Shown in pieces: positions 19,496-22,781 of a DNA stretch of 22,781 nt. This DNA comes from Cylindrotheca closterium (lineage: Eukaryota; Bacillariophyta; Bacillariophyceae; Bacillariales; Bacillariaceae). Location: NCBI GenBank assembly GCA_933822405.4, contig CAKOGP040001728.1, positions 1 through 22,781 on the forward strand, given 5' to 3'. Position numbers and translations under genes: made by a program. The stretch's first letter is position 1. Every line of letters starts with the position of its first letter. The notes under the pieces were generated by a model, which was given only the letters and a program-made list of their open reading frames with translations, had not been told where the DNA came from and ran no database searches.

Positions 19496-19783
19496 CAGAT
19501 GTCCATTGATTGTTTTGGTCGAAATGATTCTTGATTTTCTAATTGCTGAAGATTAGTGACAGAAAAGCTGCAGGTAATGCTCCAGGTGCTGGATCTGTTG
19601 TGCTGCGACGATGAAAAAATTTCCCCAATTTTACTGGACCATGATGCATAATGGACCCCCCCTTAGGCCGAAAAGTTCGGGCGATTTGGATTAGATTTTT
19701 CGTGAAAAAAGTCACGATCGGAAACGAAACACACCTAAACATAATGACAATGGCTCCACTTTACGGCATTATTCGTACTAGTG
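19496..19783. promoter_or_regulatory. Divergent region, deaminase and nuclease; likely deaminase 5' exon
   Basis: These bases separate the deaminase (-) from the nuclease (+). On the minus strand, GCTTTTCTGTCACTAATCTTCAG (about 19545-19567) has a branch-point-like CTAAT and a good acceptor. Splicing there would leave the deaminase frame open toward 19495 and would place its ATG further right, before about 19567. Candidate ATGs exist near 19640-19760, but I cannot choose a donor with confidence. Confidence 0.35.
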
Positions 19784-20725
19784 ATGGGTATTAACGATCA
19801 AAATAACATCCTTTGGAAGTCTTCCAAGGTAGAATTTCTTACTATTATCTATTTATTGGAGCAACATCACCGCCTCCGTCGATACAACAATCATACCACA
19901 AGGATCCATCCAAGAATCTCAATTGATATATCTCTGCTCGGATATCTCTTTTTGAGCAAATCAATCTTGTGTCCAGCTAGAACAGTCTTCATTATTGCAA
20001 CATTCTTTGCAGAGAGAGGCGTGGATGTGATCCTGGATGCGGACGGTCCAGTTCGCCATCATTCGAAAAGGGCCCATCAAGATCGTGTTGCAAGAAGACA
20101 CCGCGTCCGAATTCAACTTATGGAGAACCGGGCAACTCTAGCAAATCTGATCAACCATCCCAATCCAACCAATGCAGTTCTAGCGCAAAAGGAGAAATTG
20201 ATAAAACAGATTCGCGGAAAGGAGAATCAGCAGCAGAGAGGTCTTCCTCCGGACTTCATTGACAAAATTGATGATTTGGTGAAGTCTTTTGCAAGCACGA
20301 ATGGAAGCAGCATAGTGCTTCAAAAGTCTTTATGGCAAGCGGATCCAGCCATCGCAAAGCATGCAATTGATGGCGATGTTGATGCAGTCTTGTCGGGTGA
20401 CTCTGATTTTGCAATGTACGTGGGCGGAGGTGTACCTGATGGATGTGGCGACATCATGCTACGGAATCCAACATTGGGCAAGCGCAACACCCATCTGGAA
20501 AGCTTTGAGATTTGGACCGGGCCAAAGAAGGTTGTAAAATATATCAATGAGATTCTAAAACCGAAAGTGCGACAGTCTATCTTTCAAAAGGACCCACAGC
20601 ATCCCATCTTTGATGGCTTGGATCGAATTCGTTTTTGTGCTCTTTTCGCGCTTGCCCTTGGTTGCGATGCATTGCCTGGAGGTATTGATGGTTTTGGAGC
20701 AAAGAAAGCAAGCATAATCTTTAAA
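19784..20725 (+). pseudogene. Truncated XPG/FEN1-like structure-specific nuclease
   Basis: The frame runs 19784-20908, but only about the first 314 residues look like nuclease. An XPG-N-like part (ISIDISLLGYLFL with D48; VDVILDADGP with D85/D87; then a basic RHHSKRAHQDRVARRHR region) is followed by a Gln/Lys-rich linker. Next comes an XPG-I-like part (WQADPAIAKHAIDGDVDAVLSGDSDFAMYVG), then GCDALPGGIDGFGAKKA, the start of the helix-hairpin-helix. Metal ligands D206, D208 and D295 are in place. The usual Glu of the E-A-D/E motif is Q185. After KKASIIF the frame runs into antisense retroelement sequence (about 20725 onward), so the C-terminal nuclease core is lost. Any protein would end in about 60 unrelated residues. 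The ATG gives MGI, as in FEN1/XPG, but the next 40 residues do not resemble the family and may hide an intron. Confidence 0.7.
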
Positions 20726-21083
20726 GTCATCCTCATTGGTTCGCAAATGAAAAGTAGATCCACTGTCCAAGTGGATACCAGTATTGTTGAGTTCTTGGAA
20801 CAACATCATCCCTTGTTGTCTTGGATGATTGTCAGTATGTCCTCGTTGAATAAATTGTCCTCCATGGGATCCATTGTTGGAACGTCCATAGTTCCATTGA
20901 GTATTTGAATCTCTCGATTCATCATCATCACGCTTTACATTCTCATCACGTTGCATGTTTTGTCGATTACCACGACCATTCTCGTTCGAATAATCCCTAT
21001 ATTTGTCCGGGTTTTTCCACTGTTCCCGCAGCTCCGCACATTGAGGTGCGACATGCATGATCTTTTGATCCACATACAAAACA
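20725..21083 (-). pseudogene. Copia gag-pol fragment: broken zinc knuckle and protease start
   Basis: The minus strand has a CX2CX4H half knuckle (CFVCGSKDH) in one frame and VAPQC plus AELREQWKNPDKYRDY in another. The two halves are separated by CATGCATG at 21052-21059. A four-base duplication of CATG explains the frame change exactly. Downstream, an Asn/Arg/Asp-rich linker leads to LNNTGIHLDSGSTFHLRTNE, the retroviral-type aspartic protease active site. About 30 residues later the resemblance to a gag-pol protein ends at the nuclease junction. Confidence 0.7.
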
Positions 21084-21460
21084 CGCTCAAGTTTGTTGTT
21101 GCAAAAACTGAGCGTTGGAGCAAAGCTGATTTGCCATTAGTGACTCACCAGTCACAAACGCCAATCACGTTTATTACAATTACATGTCCCACGGCATATT
21201 GGTTGGAATGTATTGGTCGGAGTATGACTGGTACTCGTGGACGTATTAGCTTACGACAACGAGAATCTTTAGAACAAGTAGAAAGCGAATGTTCAGAATA
21301 CAGTGCAATTGCAAAGCGTTTTGCAATCCTCATTGTTTTCTGAAAATTCTAAAAGACTAAAGTGATTTACAGCACACCTGCGGTGCGGATCTATCTGTTC
21401 TATTAGTTAGACGGGACAGTCACTTCATAGGTGCTGTCGATCGGCATTTCTGGCGTTGCC
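21084..21460. other. Stop-rich stretch inside retroelement
   Basis: Between the gag stop and the zinc knuckle, all minus-strand frames are broken. Short Cys-containing pieces appear (ICRGTCNCNKRDW), but no domain is convincing. Either this is a degenerated part of gag or extra sequence lodged in the element. Confidence 0.35.
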
Positions 21461-22528
21461 TCAACGCTGAGCTCCGTCATTTTGATTGTTGTTTGACTTG
21501 TTCTGTTTGCCTTGTCCATTCGAATTTCCTCCATTCAAATTCTTCTTCCTGTTATCGTGTTTGTGTTGATTCAAAACATCAGCAGCATTTTCCAAAGTAG
21601 TTGGAAATGTACAATGTTGTTTGAAATCCAGATGCTTCAACGTGTACTGCGCCGTCATTCCATCAATTCTTGATTGATACTTGGCTCTACTATCGGAATT
21701 ATACAGAAATCCGTTGGCCATGAATCTTTCCCATGATTCCTTCTTATGTTGCGATCGTTCAGCATCGCTTCCTAATAAATCATATTCCTGACTCTCCTCA
21801 GTAAACTTGTCCAAAAAATCATCACCGAGCAAAGCTTGCAATGCCTTCGCCCTTTCTTCAAATCGTTTACGAAAACTCGCAATGTTTTCCTTCTCCTTTT
21901 GATGGCAATTAATCAGATTGCTCATTGTCTTCCAAAGACCAAAATATTCCCATTCTGTATCAACAGTAGTCGTCATAAATTTCTTGATCCGCATCAATAA
22001 CTCCACAGGATCATTGAATAGTTTGTTTTCAAAGTCAGCTTCTCGCTCAAGCTTGTCCACCATATGATCGGTGCACATTTTCATAATCATTCCATAGACA
22101 TTGCGTTTATTGTTATCAAACGCGTTCTTCCTGGCCTTCCAATCCTTTCGATCAGCCAAATAATTAGTTCTTCTTTCTTCATTCTTTATCTCCTTATCAG
22201 GATCGCTGTCATTAGTTACCAATACCAATGCCGGCTTCACACTTTGAATATCAAACAACTTCATGGTTCGTACACTCTGAATCATGTCATCAATATGATC
22301 CATCTTCATCGTTGACATTTTGATCCCCAATGTCTTCTTTACTTCATCAAAGCTAAATTCGGGAATCTTTCCTCTAGTCAGAGGATGAAACTTCTTCTCT
22401 TTTTGGCTACCATTGCCACTCTTATTTCCATTGTATTGACAATTACTTTGGCCTTGCTGCGAACTGTTTCGTCCAGCATTTCTTCCATTGGAACCACGTC
22501 CAGTATTCTGAAATCTTCCACTCATCAT
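21461..22528 (-). CDS. Copia-type retroelement gag-like protein
   Basis: One frame of about 355 residues from an ATG ATG pair at 22528/22525. It opens with a Gly/Asn/Gln/Arg-rich segment (SGRFQNTGRGSNGRNAGRN). A helical capsid-like body follows, with DFENKLFNDPVELLMRIKKF, EYFGLWKTMSNLINCHQKEK and ENIASFRKRFEERAKAL. It ends in an Asn/Lys/Gln-rich tail (NGGNSNGQGKQNKSNNNQND). The pattern matches gag proteins of diatom Copia elements, whose capsid bodies carry a similar Trp and fairly constant helices. It stops at 21461 before the zinc knuckle, so the usual gag-pol frame is interrupted. The protein itself has no internal stop. Confidence 0.75.
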   Translation of the reverse strand: MMSGRFQNTGRGSNGRNAGRNSSQQGQSNCQYNGNKSGNGSQKEKKFHPLTRGKIPEFSFDEVKKTLGIKMSTMKMDHIDDMIQSVRTMKLFDIQSVKPALVLVTNDSDPDKEIKNEERRTNYLADRKDWKARKNAFDNNKRNVYGMIMKMCTDHMVDKLEREADFENKLFNDPVELLMRIKKFMTTTVDTEWEYFGLWKTMSNLINCHQKEKENIASFRKRFEERAKALQALLGDDFLDKFTEESQEYDLLGSDAERSQHKKESWERFMANGFLYNSDSRAKYQSRIDGMTAQYTLKHLDFKQHCTFPTTLENAADVLNQHKHDNRKKNLNGGNSNGQGKQNKSNNNQNDGAQR

Positions 22529-22534
22529 GAGCAA

Positions 22535-22620
22535 GTTCCTATTATTTCAAGTCATAGGAATATATCAACTCCCAATTCAATTCAGTTCCTATTCTTTCAA
22601 GTCGTAGGATAGATCGACTC
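22535..22620. repeat. Two near-identical hairpin-forming repeats before gag
   Basis: GTTCCTATTATTTCAAGTCATAGGAA... (22535-22571) recurs as GTTCCTATTCTTTCAAGTCGTAGGA... (22585-22620), a 36-37 nt unit spaced by 13 bp. In the first unit TTCCTAT pairs with ATAGGAA across a 11-nt loop; in the second the stem is weaker. They lie just upstream of the gag ATG on the minus strand, in the element's leader. Confidence 0.7.
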
Positions 22621-22781
22621 AGTGACTTTTTGTAATATATGTTAGAAGTAAGCAATCCACTGCCGCCTGCAATCTACCTGTTCAATTGACTGCAATTTAG
22701 CTGTCCAGGTATTGTTGCCTTCTAAGTATGTGAATTTACAGTATATAGAAGTATATAGATCTATTAGAGATCCTACTTTAT

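Larger units (their letters stand above)
20725..22781 (-). mobile_element. Truncated Copia-type LTR retroelement (gag plus protease start)
   Basis: The minus strand holds, in order, a leader, a gag gene (22528-21461), a stop-rich stretch, a zinc knuckle (21083-21038) and a protease active site (D-S-G-S-T, about 20754-20768). Integrase and reverse transcriptase are missing: where they should follow, nuclease gene sequence begins. The gag is followed by protease, and the DSGST plus CCHC order fits Ty1/Copia elements, which are abundant in diatoms. The upstream boundary is not resolved. No TG...CA LTR end or tRNA primer-binding site could be placed in 22529-22781, and the element may continue beyond the window. 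Confidence 0.75.

Noticed and set aside
20951..21343. Plus-strand 130-codon frame
   Set aside because: Antisense to the retroelement linker and zinc knuckle; no recognisable protein features.
1..22781. tRNA genes, rRNA genes, CRISPR arrays
   Set aside because: No A-box/B-box pair with a cloverleaf, no rRNA-like segment and no regularly spaced direct repeats were seen.
22640..22781. Possible LTR and primer-binding site of the Copia element
   Set aside because: A convincing TG...CA terminus or initiator-tRNA complement could not be placed, and only one side is within the window.

Overview
This window looks like nuclear DNA of a diatom or close stramenopile relative. Genes are separated by short gaps and carry small GT-AG introns of about 59-156 nt. 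Two or three proteins have N-termini of the bipartite plastid type (signal peptide, then a transit region starting at an aromatic residue). The clearest is the ASAF-type motif of the triose-phosphate translocator. The right end holds a Copia-type retroelement. Genus and species cannot be read from the sequence.

Layout. 1-2598 is gene-poor: a decayed DDE (Harbinger/PIF-like) transposase on the minus strand (858-1614), a strong hairpin (1645-1679) and a diverged 44-nt repeat. 2599-4270 (+) is a four-exon Golgi-type GT8/glycogenin-like glycosyltransferase. 4526-6242 (+) is a three-exon Hsp90 co-chaperone joining a TPR carboxylate clamp to an Aha1 N-terminal-like domain. 6308-9227 (-) is a large FAD-dependent oxidoreductase of the carotenoid isomerase/PYROXD2 type with an unusual N-terminal extension. 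9521-10243 (-) is a TadA-type tRNA adenosine deaminase, probably plastid-targeted. 10639-11952 (+) is a plastid triose-phosphate/phosphate translocator. 12043-13635 (-) is serine hydroxymethyltransferase, probably mitochondrial. 14381-15825 (+) is the CCR4-NOT subunit NOT2/CNOT2 with a polyglutamine tract. 16177-16752 (-) is a lysine-rich protein of unknown function. 17395-17610 (+) is Sec61 gamma. 17626 to about 19495 (-) is a seven-exon tandem dCMP deaminase whose first deaminase domain has lost its catalytic residues. 19784 to about 20725 (+) is a truncated XPG/FEN-like nuclease that runs directly into a broken Copia element (about 20725 to the right edge, minus strand).

From 4526 to 19784 most genes lie in alternating convergent and divergent pairs. 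Convergent stops are 15-90 bp apart for most pairs, so 3' UTRs must nearly abut or overlap. Divergent promoters contain recurrent TACCGGTA / CAGTAC / TACTGTA elements. The functions are mostly unrelated housekeeping. The only thematic pairing is the divergent TadA-triose phosphate translocator pair, both apparently plastid proteins. I see no CRISPR array, tRNA, rRNA or bacterial-type operon. The most unusual loci are the tandem active/pseudo-enzyme deaminase, the TPR-Aha1 fusion and the nuclease/retroelement junction.
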